Notes under the pieces: model-generated
Told to the model about the DNA's origin: nothing
The model's database searches: none
Seen by the model: the letters and a program-made list of their open reading frames with translations, nothing else
Source: Loktanella atrilutea
GTDB lineage: Bacteria > Pseudomonadota > Alphaproteobacteria > Rhodobacterales > Rhodobacteraceae
DNA length: 64,000 nt
NCBI RefSeq assembly: GCF_900128995.1
Contig: NZ_FQUE01000006.1
Coordinates: 124,001-188,000, forward strand
Direction of reading: 5' to 3'
Shown here: one piece after another, positions 18,704 through 27,729 of the stretch
Layout of the letters: each line of letters starts with the position of its first letter
Position numbering within the stretch: position 1 is the stretch's first letter
Made by a program: the position numbers and the translations under genes

Positions 18704-20074
18704 TCAGTAGGAGTATTCCGGGTAGATCCGGCTCAAGTCGCCGTTCCACTCGCCATGGTACTTGGCCAGCAGTTCATCAGCGGGCACCTGCCCGGTTTCG
18801 ACACTTTCCTGCAGGGCGTTCAGGAAATGCGTCTCATCCGACACGAGGCCACCGGCCCCCGGCTTCGCCCGTGCCTTCAGGCCCGCGTGGGCGATGTCCA
18901 CGCAGGACCGCGCCAGCGCATGCATGTCGATGCCGTCGACCTTCGCCTGCAGGCCATCGACCGAGGCGGCCACCAGCAGGGCCTGCCGCTGCTCTGCCGT
19001 CCAGTCCTTGCACAGGTCCCAGGCCGCATCGAGCGCGCCCTGATCGTAGGTCAGACCGACCCAGAAGGCAGGAAGCGCGCAAAGCCTGCGCCACGGACCG
19101 CCGTCGGCGCCCCGCATCTCGATGAACTGCTTGATCCGCGCCTCGGGAAAGACCGTGGTGAGGTGGTCGGCCCAGTCTGACAGCAGCGGCTTCTCGCCCG
19201 GCAGGGCGGGCAGTTCACCTTTCAGGAAATCACGGAACGACTGGCCCAGCGCGTCGATGTATTTCCCGTCGCGGTAGACGAAATACATCGGCACATCGAG
19301 TACCCAGTCCACCCAGCGCTCGAAGCCCATCCCGTCCTCAAAGACCCAGGGCAGCATGCCGGTGCGGGAATTGTCGAGCCCGCGCCACACCCGGCTGCGC
19401 CATGACTTGTGACCGTTCGGCTTGCCCTCGAAGAACGGCGAGTTGGCAAAGAGCGCCGTCGCCACCGGCTGCAGCGCAATGGCGACCCGCAGCTTCTGCA
19501 CCATGTCCGCTTCGGAACTGAAATCGAGGTTCACCTGCACCGTGCAGGTCCTGCGCATCATCTGCGTCCCGTGTGTCCCGACGGTGCCCATGTAGGCGTC
19601 CATCAGCTTGTAGCGGCCCTTGGGCATCAGCGGCATCTGATCGTGCGTCCACTCGGGCGCCGCGCCCAGCCCGATGAAGCCCGCTCCCAACTCGTCCGCG
19701 ATCTCCTTCACCTGCGCCAGATGCAGGTTCACCTCGTCGCAGGTCTGATGGATCGTCTCCAGCGGGGCGCCGGACAGTTCCAGTTGTCCACCCGGCTCCA
19801 GGCTGACGTTTGCGCCGTCCTTGGTCAGGCCGATGATCTTGCCGCCCTCTTCCACCCGGTCCCAGCCGAACCTCTGTGCCATGCCCTCCAGCATCGCCTT
19901 GATGCCGATGTCGCCATCGTAGGGCAGCGGCAGGTGGTTCGCCTTGATGTAGCCGAACTTCTCGTGCTCGGTCCCGATGCGCCATTTGTCCTTGGGCTTG
20001 CAGCCCTTCGACAGCATTTCTGCCAGTTGCGCGTGGCTTTCGATGGGGCCGCCACCGGTTTGGGGAATCGACAT
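18704..20074 (-). CDS. gshA: Glutamate-cysteine ligase, plant-type
   Basis: This 456-residue ATP-dependent ligase makes gamma-glutamylcysteine, the first step of glutathione synthesis. The GCS2 (plant/alphaproteobacterial) type is shown by RIGTEHEKFGY, SLEPGGQLELSGAP, MMRRTCTVQVNLDFSSE and RDFLKGELP, with the FIEMRGADGGP motif near the C-terminus. Length is normal. It starts at MSIPQTGGGPI. The upstream gene in the same direction, 59 bases away, is a small membrane protein. The glutathione synthetase gene is not in the window. Confidence 0.97.
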   Translation of the reverse strand: MSIPQTGGGPIESHAQLAEMLSKGCKPKDKWRIGTEHEKFGYIKANHLPLPYDGDIGIKAMLEGMAQRFGWDRVEEGGKIIGLTKDGANVSLEPGGQLELSGAPLETIHQTCDEVNLHLAQVKEIADELGAGFIGLGAAPEWTHDQMPLMPKGRYKLMDAYMGTVGTHGTQMMRRTCTVQVNLDFSSEADMVQKLRVAIALQPVATALFANSPFFEGKPNGHKSWRSRVWRGLDNSRTGMLPWVFEDGMGFERWVDWVLDVPMYFVYRDGKYIDALGQSFRDFLKGELPALPGEKPLLSDWADHLTTVFPEARIKQFIEMRGADGGPWRRLCALPAFWVGLTYDQGALDAAWDLCKDWTAEQRQALLVAASVDGLQAKVDGIDMHALARSCVDIAHAGLKARAKPGAGGLVSDETHFLNALQESVETGQVPADELLAKYHGEWNGDLSRIYPEYSY

Positions 20075-20133
20075 GGGGCAGCCTTCTGCAAGGTCGGTTT
20101 CAACAGCTTATCTGGCGTGACCCGAACGGGCCG

Positions 20134-20652
20134 TCAATGCAAGAGGGTCCGCGTCTTTTCCCAGACCGTGACGCGCGCACCCGGTGTGCGTTCCAGCACT
20201 TCGAGCACCGCCCGGCTGCGAATGCCGGGCAGGGCGGCGAAGACGTCAAACAGCGCCTCCGCCCCTTCGGCATTCACAGGGATCGCCAGATCCTGACCAC
20301 CGACACCCGTCAGCACCCAGTGCGGCGCGGGCATGGCGGCGGGCTCCAGCTCCAGGCGCGTCATGTCCGCCACATCCATCGCGCCGCCGGTCAGAGGTCC
20401 CATATAGACAAGCCGCCGTTCGTCCAGCATGACGATGCCGGGCCCCTGCCCGTCCTGTCGGAACCGCGCCCGCTGCACCCCGGCAATGCCTGCGCCGGCG
20501 GCGATCGCGACCAGCGTCACGCCCAGCCATCTTACGATTCCCATGCTCTCCACCGCCCACCACAGCCCTAATGCGGCCAGGGCGCCTGCCACCAGCACCT
20601 CGCGCCAGCGCCACAGCGCCGCCCGCGCCGCGGGTCGCAGAAACTCAGCCAT
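20134..20652 (-). CDS. Hypothetical membrane-anchored protein
   Basis: The 172 residues begin with two adjacent hydrophobic helices (roughly residues 18-34 and 40-58), followed by a soluble beta-rich domain with RRLVYMGPLTGG and VLTGVGGQDLAIPVNAEG. I do not recognise a named family; it looks like a conserved alphaproteobacterial membrane protein of unknown role. It overlaps the end of the upstream acetyltransferase gene by 8 bases, so the two are probably one operon ending with gshA. Confidence 0.75.
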   Translation of the reverse strand: MAEFLRPAARAALWRWREVLVAGALAALGLWWAVESMGIVRWLGVTLVAIAAGAGIAGVQRARFRQDGQGPGIVMLDERRLVYMGPLTGGAMDVADMTRLELEPAAMPAPHWVLTGVGGQDLAIPVNAEGAEALFDVFAALPGIRSRAVLEVLERTPGARVTVWEKTRTLLH

Positions 20653-21472
20653 CGACCGTCACCCCGTCATCCGTGAACAGCAGCAAAGTCCAGTCGCCGA
20701 CCCGTTCGAACCCGATCGCCTCATACGCCCGGACCGCCGCCGCACCCGAAGCGAAGAGCGTCGCCCGCGCCACCCCGGCCCTGCGCGCCTGCACCAGATG
20801 CAGCGCCACCGCGCGGCGTGCATGACCGCGCCCGCGCAGGTCGGGCGGCGTATAGACGCCACCGACCTGAACGATGGCCGGCAAAGTCGTGTTGAATCCG
20901 GTCATCGCCACCGGCTGGCCGTCCACGATCAGGACCCGGTGGCTGTCTTCGACCAGATAGGTGTCAAGGACCGTGCTGCCCCGCGCCGATGCCGCGGCTT
21001 CGGTGTCACCCAGCGCCTCGACGTCGTAGGCCACGCGCCAGCGCGCCATCATGTCCCGCGGCGCGTCCGCCAGCGGGATCAGATCACCGGGACCGTCGGG
21101 GACAAGAAGCCTGTCGAGCGAAAGCAGGAACTGCGGTTCGTCCTCGTCCAGCTTGGCCGCCGCGCGGCCAAGGCCGGCGGCCCGTTGCACCGCACGGGCG
21201 ATGTCCCGCGCGCCCATGATCCCGCGCACCCTGCGCCCCGCCAGCACGCGGGCCATCGCGGGCGCGGCGTCAGGCGCGCCCGTCACCATCACCATGCCCT
21301 CGCGCGTGACGCACAGCACGGCGGCACCGTCCGTCCAGATCATCGGCGCCCGCGGTGCCTCCCCGTCGAGGCCATAGCGGTCGAGGTTGCCCAACGGGAA
21401 CATCGCCAGATGCGGCGCCGCTTCAAGCAGGGTCCGGACCCGTGGCAGATCCTGCAGGCTCACACGCTGCAT
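20645..21472 (-). CDS. GNAT family N-acetyltransferase
   Basis: This 275-residue protein has a variable N-terminal half and a C-terminal acetyl-CoA-binding domain. Motif A reads VGGVYTPPDLRGRGHARRAV, followed by VQARRAGVARATLFASG and AYEAIGFERVGDW. The acceptor substrate cannot be predicted. It overlaps the downstream membrane-protein gene by eight bases and is separated from rsmE upstream by a strong palindromic terminator. Confidence 0.85.
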   Translation of the reverse strand: MQRVSLQDLPRVRTLLEAAPHLAMFPLGNLDRYGLDGEAPRAPMIWTDGAAVLCVTREGMVMVTGAPDAAPAMARVLAGRRVRGIMGARDIARAVQRAAGLGRAAAKLDEDEPQFLLSLDRLLVPDGPGDLIPLADAPRDMMARWRVAYDVEALGDTEAAASARGSTVLDTYLVEDSHRVLIVDGQPVAMTGFNTTLPAIVQVGGVYTPPDLRGRGHARRAVALHLVQARRAGVARATLFASGAAAVRAYEAIGFERVGDWTLLLFTDDGVTVDG

Positions 21473-21503
21473 CTTGACCGCCTAACGCCAGCCCGGGGCG
21501 TCT

Positions 21504-21526
21504 CCGATTTTTCGTCGAAAAATCGG
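21504..21526. terminator. Palindromic terminator after rsmE (copy A)
   Basis: The sequence CCGATTTTTC-GTC-GAAAAATCGG is a perfect 10-base inverted repeat with a 3-base loop, 14 bases beyond the rsmE stop. Near-identical palindromes occur at 25560 and 37550. Because the T tract lies inside the stem it can work in both directions. Confidence 0.7.
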
Positions 21527-21539
21527 CTTCGATGTTCCA

Positions 21540-22256
21540 TCATCGCCAATCCCCCAACCTGGCCTGCCATAGCGTCAACGCCGCCACCGCGGCCGTATCC
21601 GCCCGCAGGATGCGCGGACCGAGGCTCACGGCCTGCGCCTGCGGCATGGCGTGCAGCCGGTCGCGTTCGTCGGGGGAAAAGCCGCCTTCCGGCCCGATCA
21701 GCACGGCCCACGGACCTGGCGCGAGTCCGTCCAGCAGCGCAGTCGCGCCCGCGAGCCTCTCGTCGCAGAACAGGATCCGCCGGTCGTCCCAGCTGTCCAG
21801 CACGGCGGACAACCGCGCGACCTCCGCCACCTGCGGCACGAAGGTGCCGCCGCATTGCTCCGCCGCCTCGACCGCGTGGGCCTGCAGCTTGTCCTGACGC
21901 GCCTTTTCGTTGGTATGATCCGTCACCACCGGCAGAATGCGGGCCACGCCGAGTTCCACCGCTTTTTCGACGATGAAATCGGTCCGGACCTTCTTGATCG
22001 GTGCGAACATCAGCCACAGATCCGGCGGCGCGATATGAGGGCCGGTCTGCCGGTCAACCCGCAGCGTCCCGCCGCGCTTCGATCCTTCGATCACCACCGC
22101 GTCCCAGGCGCCGTCGCGCCCGTTGATCAGGGTCAGCACGTCGCCGACGGTCAGCCGCATCACGGCAAAGAGATACATGGCCCTGTCCCGGTCCAGCGGA
22201 ACCGTTTGCCCTTCCCCCAGCGGGTGCTCTACAAAAAGGCGAACTTTGGAAGCCAT
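21540..22256 (-). CDS. rsmE: 16S rRNA (uracil1498-N3)-methyltransferase RsmE
   Basis: This 238-residue SPOUT-class methyltransferase modifies U1498 of 16S rRNA. It has an N-terminal PUA-like domain (MASKVRLFVEHPL). The trefoil-knot SAM site is LIGPEGGFSPDERD, followed by SLGPRILRADTAAVAAL. The MASKVRLF start was selected because the conserved N-terminus begins there; an upstream extension would run into the divergent ubiA gene. Only 11 bases separate this start from that of ubiA, so each promoter must lie in or over the neighbouring coding region. Confidence 0.95.
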   Translation of the reverse strand: MASKVRLFVEHPLGEGQTVPLDRDRAMYLFAVMRLTVGDVLTLINGRDGAWDAVVIEGSKRGGTLRVDRQTGPHIAPPDLWLMFAPIKKVRTDFIVEKAVELGVARILPVVTDHTNEKARQDKLQAHAVEAAEQCGGTFVPQVAEVARLSAVLDSWDDRRILFCDERLAGATALLDGLAPGPWAVLIGPEGGFSPDERDRLHAMPQAQAVSLGPRILRADTAAVAALTLWQARLGDWR

Positions 22257-22267
22257 GGACCAGACAT

Positions 22268-23239
22268 ATGACCCAGACCACCGGGATGCCAGAGGCGCCA
22301 TCGGCGAAAGGTCAGGTGGCCGATTCCGCCGGTAACTGGGTCGACACCCGCGCGCCCGCCGCCTGGCAGCCCTACCTGCGACTGTCGCGCCTCGACCGGC
22401 CAATCGGGACATGGCTGCTTCTGCTGCCCTGCTGGTGGGCGGTGGCCCTTGCCGCGCTCGCAACAGACAGCTTCACGTGGTTCGATGTCTGGCTGATCGT
22501 GGGCTCGGCGATCGGTGCCGCCCTGATGCGGGGCGCCGGCTGCACCTGGAACGACATCACCGACCGGCATATCGACGGCAGCGTGGCGCGGACGCGCTCG
22601 CGGCCGATCCCGAGCGGTCAGGTGAGCGTCAGGCAGGCGCTGGCCTGGATGATCGTGCAGTGCGGCATCGCCTTCGCGATCCTGCTGACCTTTCCGCCAG
22701 CGGCCATCGCGCTTGGCATTGCAGCACTGATCCCGGTCGCGATCTATCCCTTCGCCAAGCGGTTCACGTGGTGGCCGCAGGTCTTTCTGGGTCTTGCCTT
22801 CAACTGGGGTGCGCTGCTTCTGTGGACCGCTCATACCGGGTCGCTCGGGTGGCCTGCGGTCGTGCTCTATCTAGGCGGTATCAGCTGGACGCTGTTCTAC
22901 GACACGATCTATGCCCATCAGGATACCGAGGACGACGCCCTGATCGGCGTGAAATCGACGGCCCGTCTTTTCGGCGACGACAGCCCGCGCTGGCTGCGGG
23001 CGTTCCTCGTGGTCACACTGGCGCTGATGGCGCTGGCGGTGATCGGCGCAGGCCTCGACCGGTCGCTGCCGTGCCTGCTGGTGGCGCTGCTGGGACCCTG
23101 GGCGCTGGCCTGGCACCTGACATGGCAGCTGACCCGCCTCGCCCCGGACGACAGCGCCGTGCTGCTGCGCCTGTTCCGGTCGAACCGCGATGCCGGTCTC
23201 CTGCCCTTGCCGTTTTTCGCCTGCGCGCTTCTGTTATGA
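22268..23239 (+). CDS. ubiA: 4-hydroxybenzoate polyprenyltransferase UbiA
   Basis: This 323-residue integral membrane prenyltransferase attaches the polyprenyl tail to 4-hydroxybenzoate in ubiquinone synthesis. Both Asp-rich, Mg-binding motifs are present: NDITDRHIDGSVARTRSRP and DTIYAHQDTEDD. About eight hydrophobic segments follow a soluble N-terminus of about 35 residues. It is divergent from rsmE. The stop is followed after 67 bases by an OmpA-family gene. Confidence 0.95.
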   Translation: MTQTTGMPEAPSAKGQVADSAGNWVDTRAPAAWQPYLRLSRLDRPIGTWLLLLPCWWAVALAALATDSFTWFDVWLIVGSAIGAALMRGAGCTWNDITDRHIDGSVARTRSRPIPSGQVSVRQALAWMIVQCGIAFAILLTFPPAAIALGIAALIPVAIYPFAKRFTWWPQVFLGLAFNWGALLLWTAHTGSLGWPAVVLYLGGISWTLFYDTIYAHQDTEDDALIGVKSTARLFGDDSPRWLRAFLVVTLALMALAVIGAGLDRSLPCLLVALLGPWALAWHLTWQLTRLAPDDSAVLLRLFRSNRDAGLLPLPFFACALLL

Positions 23240-23306
23240 CCCCTTCGATTGCCACGCCCGGCCGCGCCGCTTAACTAACCGCCAGACTCAGCCCGAGGAT
23301 TCTTCC

Positions 23307-25199
23307 ATGCGTCTGTCACACCTGTTCGCACGCATCGGCGTTTTCCTGATCGCCGCCGTCGCCTGCACCCTTGCCGCCCAAGCCACCGTCGCCGTCGTCG
23401 AGGACGTGTCCGTCGTGTCCGTGCAGGAGGATCTGGTCGACGGCGACATGCCTTGGGCCAGTGTGCTGGCCGACGGCCTGCAGGTCATCCTCGAAGGGCA
23501 GGCCCCGACGGAGGCGAGCCGGTTCCGTGCGATCTCTGCCGCGGGCCGTGTCGTGGATGCCAGCCGCGTGATCGACAACATGACCGTGGCCGACAGCGCC
23601 GACATCGCGGCGCCGGAATTTGCAGTCGAGATCCTGCGGGGCGACACCGGCATCTCGATCATCGGCCTGATCCCGACAGAGACGGACCGCGATGCCCTCG
23701 ATGCCCGGATTACAGAGATCGCCAAGGGCGCAGCGGTCACGGACCTGCTGGAAACCGCGGACTATCCCGTCCCGCCACGGTGGCGCGATGCGATGTCCTA
23801 TGCCCTGCGCGCCCTCGCCCAGTTGCCGCGGTCCAAGATTTCGGTCGGCGCCGACCGAGTCACGATCAGCGCGATCGCCGACAGCGCCGCACAGAAGGCA
23901 AACTTCGAGACAGCACTGGCCCGCAACGTGCCCGACGGTGTGAAGCGCACGGTGCGGATCACTGCGCCGCGGCCGGTCATCTCTCCCTACACGACGCGCT
24001 TCACCATCGATGCGGATGGCGCCCGTTTCGCCGCCTGCGCCGTCGACAGCCTCGAGACCGAGCAGAAGATCATGGCCGCCGCGACCGACGCGGGCTTCAC
24101 GGGCCGGTCGACCTGCGTGCAGGCGCTCGGCGTGCCCTCGCGGACATGGGGCACCGCGGTGGCGCTGGCGATCAAGGCCGTCGCCGACATCGGCGGCGGG
24201 ACGGTGACGCTGGCCGATACGGACGTCACCCTCGTCGGGACAGAGGATACCGATCAGGATACCTTCGACCGCGTCGCCGGCGTGCTGGAAAACGCCCTGC
24301 CCGATGTCTACGCGCTCACCGTCGATCTGCCCCGCAAGCCCGAAGCCACGGCAGGGGGCCCACCGACCTTCACCGCCACGCGCAGCCCCGAGGGCAACGT
24401 TCAACTGCGCGGACGCGTGACCGACGATCTGGCCAACACCACGGCCCAGAATTACGCTGCCGCGAAGTTCGGCGCGGCCAACGTCACCATGGGGACAAGG
24501 GTCGTCGCGGATCTACCGCAGGATTGGAACGTCCGCGTGCTGGCGGGGATCGAGGCACTGGCGCAGCTGGCGAACGGCGTGGTGAACGTGACCCCCGACC
24601 GGATCGCCGTCACCGGCAACACCGGCGACACCAAGGCGCCGGCCATCGTCACGAACCTGCTGATCGACAAGCTCGGGCCCGAGGCGGAAGCCGACCTCGA
24701 CATCACCTATGTGAAGGAACTGGATCCCATCGCGGGTCTGCCCACACCGGAGGAATGCATCGCCAACATCGGCACCGTCACCGACGGGCGCAAGATCCTG
24801 TTCGACCCCGGTTCCGCCACCCTGACCTCGGACAGCCAGCCGGTGCTGGACGATATCGCCGAAATCCTGCAACGCTGCCCCGACATCCAGATGCGCATCG
24901 CCGGGTACACCGACAGCCAGGGCGGCGAGGACATGAACCAGGCTCTGTCCAAGACCCGCGCCGATGCCGTGCTGAATGCGCTGCGCATCCGCAGGGTCGC
25001 CGTCGGCACCTTCGATTCCGTGGGCTACGGCGAGGCCGATCCCATCGCCGACAACGGCACGCCCGAAGGCCGCGAAGCCAACCGCCGCATTGCCTTTTCG
25101 CTGATCCAGACGGTCGAGGAGCCGACGGCCCTTGAAGAGGTGGAGGCCGCGACCGAGACTGAGGCCGCGCCGGATGCGGCGACCGAGACCACCGAATAA
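23307..25199 (+). CDS. OmpA-family protein with BON-type repeats
   Basis: This 630-residue envelope protein starts with an N-terminal signal sequence (MRLSHLFARIGVFLIAAVAC). The long middle part contains several repeated BON-like modules (LQVILEGQAPTEASRFRAIS, VTLVGTEDTDQDTFDRVAG). A C-terminal OmpA peptidoglycan-binding domain follows (ILFDPGSATLTSDSQPVLDD, IAGYTDSQGG, NRRIAFSL). The end is an acidic Glu/Ala/Thr tail. The start at 23307 gives the signal peptide; the longer open frame covers the end of ubiA. It is followed after 17 bases by a small membrane coiled-coil gene. The role is probably cell-wall anchoring. Confidence 0.88.
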   Translation: MRLSHLFARIGVFLIAAVACTLAAQATVAVVEDVSVVSVQEDLVDGDMPWASVLADGLQVILEGQAPTEASRFRAISAAGRVVDASRVIDNMTVADSADIAAPEFAVEILRGDTGISIIGLIPTETDRDALDARITEIAKGAAVTDLLETADYPVPPRWRDAMSYALRALAQLPRSKISVGADRVTISAIADSAAQKANFETALARNVPDGVKRTVRITAPRPVISPYTTRFTIDADGARFAACAVDSLETEQKIMAAATDAGFTGRSTCVQALGVPSRTWGTAVALAIKAVADIGGGTVTLADTDVTLVGTEDTDQDTFDRVAGVLENALPDVYALTVDLPRKPEATAGGPPTFTATRSPEGNVQLRGRVTDDLANTTAQNYAAAKFGAANVTMGTRVVADLPQDWNVRVLAGIEALAQLANGVVNVTPDRIAVTGNTGDTKAPAIVTNLLIDKLGPEAEADLDITYVKELDPIAGLPTPEECIANIGTVTDGRKILFDPGSATLTSDSQPVLDDIAEILQRCPDIQMRIAGYTDSQGGEDMNQALSKTRADAVLNALRIRRVAVGTFDSVGYGEADPIADNGTPEGREANRRIAFSLIQTVEEPTALEEVEAATETEAAPDAATETTE

Positions 25200-25216
25200 C
25201 AGAGCAGGACAGAGCC

Positions 25217-25543
25217 GTGAACCGTACCGAATTCATCGTCGCCACGGCGATCATCCTCTTCGCCGCCTTCGTGATGGGCTGGTTCGCCAGCTGGCTGGTC
25301 AACCGCGCGACCCGCGTGACCAAGGCTGAAATCGGCGAACTGGACCGCATGGCACAGGCCCTGCACGAGGCCGAGGAAACCCGCGACGAGGCCATCACCT
25401 ACCTGCAGCAGCGCGAGGCCGAGATCACCAACCAGCTGTCCCAGACCGAAGCCGAACTGCGGGCCGCGATGGACGGTCTGCGTGACGCCCGCCGCGAGGC
25501 GGAGGAATATCGCGCCTACATCGAGCGCCAAAGCGCCGGCTGA
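25217..25543 (+). CDS. Small membrane-anchored coiled-coil protein
   Basis: The 108 residues contain one N-terminal transmembrane helix (IVATAIILFAAFVMGWFASW) and then a charged coiled coil (about residues 35-105, rich in Glu, Arg and Ala) ending IERQSAG. No family name is recognised. Its position 17 bases behind the OmpA-BON gene, and before a bidirectional terminator, suggests a joint role in the cell envelope. Confidence 0.75.
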   Translation: MNRTEFIVATAIILFAAFVMGWFASWLVNRATRVTKAEIGELDRMAQALHEAEETRDEAITYLQQREAEITNQLSQTEAELRAAMDGLRDARREAEEYRAYIERQSAG

Positions 25544-25559
25544 CCGGCGTTCCGCGCTG

Positions 25560-25581
25560 CCGAATTTTCTAGAAAATTCGG
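25560..25581. terminator. Palindromic bidirectional terminator (copy B)
   Basis: CCGAATTTTC-TA-GAAAATTCGG is a perfect 10-base inverted repeat located between convergent genes (the coiled-coil gene and the CDF exporter gene). It differs from the other two copies at the fifth and matching positions, with both arms changed together, so pairing is kept. Confidence 0.7.
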
Positions 25582-25698
25582 AGTGGCCGCCCTGCACCGC
25601 ACGCCTCGCGATACCGGAAAGCCCGCGCCGCCAGCAAATGTCGGATCAATGCTGGCGAAGTCTGAAGCCGGACCGGAGTCCGGTCTGCCATTCCAGCC

Positions 25699-26637
25699 TT
25701 AGTGACTGTGATTGTGCGCCGCATGCACCGCGGTCTTCTCGCCGAAAAGCTGCCGGTCATGGCAGGCATGGCGACTGCACTCGATTTCCAGCGTGGCATG
25801 AGAGATGTCGTGCCCTTTCAGGGCCAACCGCACCGCGTCCTTCACCGCATCCGCCCGGTCCCAGTCACCCTCGGTGACGACGACATGGGCATCGACTGCG
25901 TTGCGGCCTTCGTCGATCATCCACAGGTGCACGTGGTGGACGTCCTGCACGCCATCCACGGCGCGCATGTCCGCGACGATGGCATCCGCGTCCGATTCGA
26001 CGGGGCTGCCCAACATCAACAGCCGGATCACGGGACCGATCTCCGTCAGCGATTGCCACAGGATGTAGCCCGCGATAGCCAGCGTCACGACCGGGTCGAC
26101 CCAGGTCCAGCCGAAGGTCAGGATCAGCACGCCCGCCACGATCACCCCGACCGAACCCAGCGCGTCGCTGACGTTGTGCAGAAAGGCGGCGCGGATATTC
26201 ATGCTGTCCTTGCTCATTGCATAGGTCAGCGCCGCCGTGATCAGGTCGATCACCAGCGCGATCGCCGCGATCCAGATCACCAGCCAGCCGTCGACGCCCT
26301 CGGGCGAGATCAGGCGCGATACGCCTTCGTAGACCAGCCAGACGCCGATCACGATCAAGGTCGTATAGTTGATCAGCGCCGCCACGACCTCTGCCCGGGC
26401 ATAGCCGAAGGTCATCGCCTTGTCGGCAGGCCTGCGGGCGATCTTGCGCGCCCCGAAGGCGATGACCAGCGCCAGCGCGTCTGACAGGTTGTGGATCGCG
26501 TCGGCGATCAGCGCGAGGCTGCCCGACAGGATGCCGCCGACGATCTGCGCCACGGTCAACAGCAGGTTGACCCCCACTGCGGCGGCGATCCGGCGATCAC
26601 CCGCGCTTGGGTCGACGTGATGATGATGTCCGGCCAT
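25699..26637 (-). CDS. Cation diffusion facilitator (CDF) metal exporter
   Basis: This 312-residue inner-membrane antiporter probably exports Zn2+ or a similar divalent ion. It has a His-rich N-terminus (MAGHHHHVD) and C-terminus (HAAHNHSH). The metal sites in the membrane helices appear as ALIADAIHNLSDALALV and FLHNVSDALGSVGV. A cytoplasmic ferredoxin-like C-terminal domain contains VHHVHLW. The start MAGHHHH follows an AAGGGGA ribosome site. It lies 43 bases downstream of sua5 in the same direction. Confidence 0.93.
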   Translation of the reverse strand: MAGHHHHVDPSAGDRRIAAAVGVNLLLTVAQIVGGILSGSLALIADAIHNLSDALALVIAFGARKIARRPADKAMTFGYARAEVVAALINYTTLIVIGVWLVYEGVSRLISPEGVDGWLVIWIAAIALVIDLITAALTYAMSKDSMNIRAAFLHNVSDALGSVGVIVAGVLILTFGWTWVDPVVTLAIAGYILWQSLTEIGPVIRLLMLGSPVESDADAIVADMRAVDGVQDVHHVHLWMIDEGRNAVDAHVVVTEGDWDRADAVKDAVRLALKGHDISHATLEIECSRHACHDRQLFGEKTAVHAAHNHSH

Positions 26638-26680
26638 GAAGGTCCCCTTTACGTGACAACGCGGGTCGACGGCCTCGGGT

Positions 26681-27649
26681 TCAGTCCCGTGGTGCGGCAG
26701 CCCGCGACAGACGGTCGTTGATGGCAGCCCCAAGCCCGTGCGCAGGGACCGGGGCCACGGCGATCGCTGTGGCGGCCATTGCGTCCAGCCGGTGCAGACA
26801 GTCGAACAGATTCGCCGCCGCCTCCCGCAGATCGCCGGCGCGCGACAGGCTCAGGTCGCCCTGCACCTCACCGAACCCCAGCAGGATCTCACCCGGTCGC
26901 GCCGCGGTCGCATTCAGCCGCATGGTGCCCCGCGGCGCATAATGGCTGGCCATCATGCCGGGCGCTGTAATGGCACCTGTCTCAGACGAACGATCGAGCG
27001 ACGCACCAATCGCGGCCTCCAGCGCCTCTGCCGGTATGCCTCCGGCGCGCAGCAGCACCGGCTTGCCCGTCAGGTCGAGGATCGTGGACTCGACCCCGAC
27101 CCCGCAGGGTCCCCCGTCGACCACACCGGCGATCCGGCCACCGAGTCCCGTCAGCACATGCGCCGCTGTCGTGGGGCTGATCCGTCCCGATGGATTGGCG
27201 CTCGGCGCTGCGACGGGTCCGCCGAAGGCGCGCAGCAAGCATTGCGCGATTGGATGCGCCGGCACCCGCACTGCCAGCGTCGACAGACCCGCGGTCACCA
27301 GCGACGACACACCCGCCCCCGCCCGCAACGGCAGCACCAAAGTCAGGGCGCCAGGCCAGAACGCCTGCGCCAGCTGGCGGGCCCGCGGGGTGAATGTCAC
27401 CAGCGCCTCTGCCGCCGCAAGATCGGCGACGTGGACGATCAGCGGGTTGAAGCTGGGACGCCCCTTGGCTGCATAGATCCCTGCGACCGCATCCGATTGC
27501 CGGGCATCGGCTCCAAGGCCGTAGACGGTCTCCGTCGGAAAGGCGATCAGGCCACCCGCCCCCAGCACCTCTGCCGCGCGGGTCAGCCCCGCCGCATCCG
27601 CCGGCAGCAGGATCGTCTCTGACGTGGCGTTGTCATTGCGCGATTGCAT
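26681..27649 (-). CDS. sua5: Threonylcarbamoyl-AMP synthase (Sua5 type)
   Basis: This 322-residue enzyme makes threonylcarbamoyl-AMP for the t6A37 tRNA modification. The YrdC domain shows FPTETVYGLGADA, KGRPSFNPLIVHV and SANPSGRISPT. The extra C-terminal domain (from about residue 210, with HYAPRGTMRLN) marks the long Sua5 form rather than short TsaC. It is divergent from the acyl-CoA dehydrogenase gene, with 80 bases between the two starts. Confidence 0.93.
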   Translation of the reverse strand: MQSRNDNATSETILLPADAAGLTRAAEVLGAGGLIAFPTETVYGLGADARQSDAVAGIYAAKGRPSFNPLIVHVADLAAAEALVTFTPRARQLAQAFWPGALTLVLPLRAGAGVSSLVTAGLSTLAVRVPAHPIAQCLLRAFGGPVAAPSANPSGRISPTTAAHVLTGLGGRIAGVVDGGPCGVGVESTILDLTGKPVLLRAGGIPAEALEAAIGASLDRSSETGAITAPGMMASHYAPRGTMRLNATAARPGEILLGFGEVQGDLSLSRAGDLREAAANLFDCLHRLDAMAATAIAVAPVPAHGLGAAINDRLSRAAAPRD

Positions 27650-27729
27650 GGGGCGGCTACCTTGGTCAGGATCGCGCGTGCTTAACGCAGCACGCCCGCA
27701 ATGCCAAGCAGACCCGAGGAGGAGCCTTG

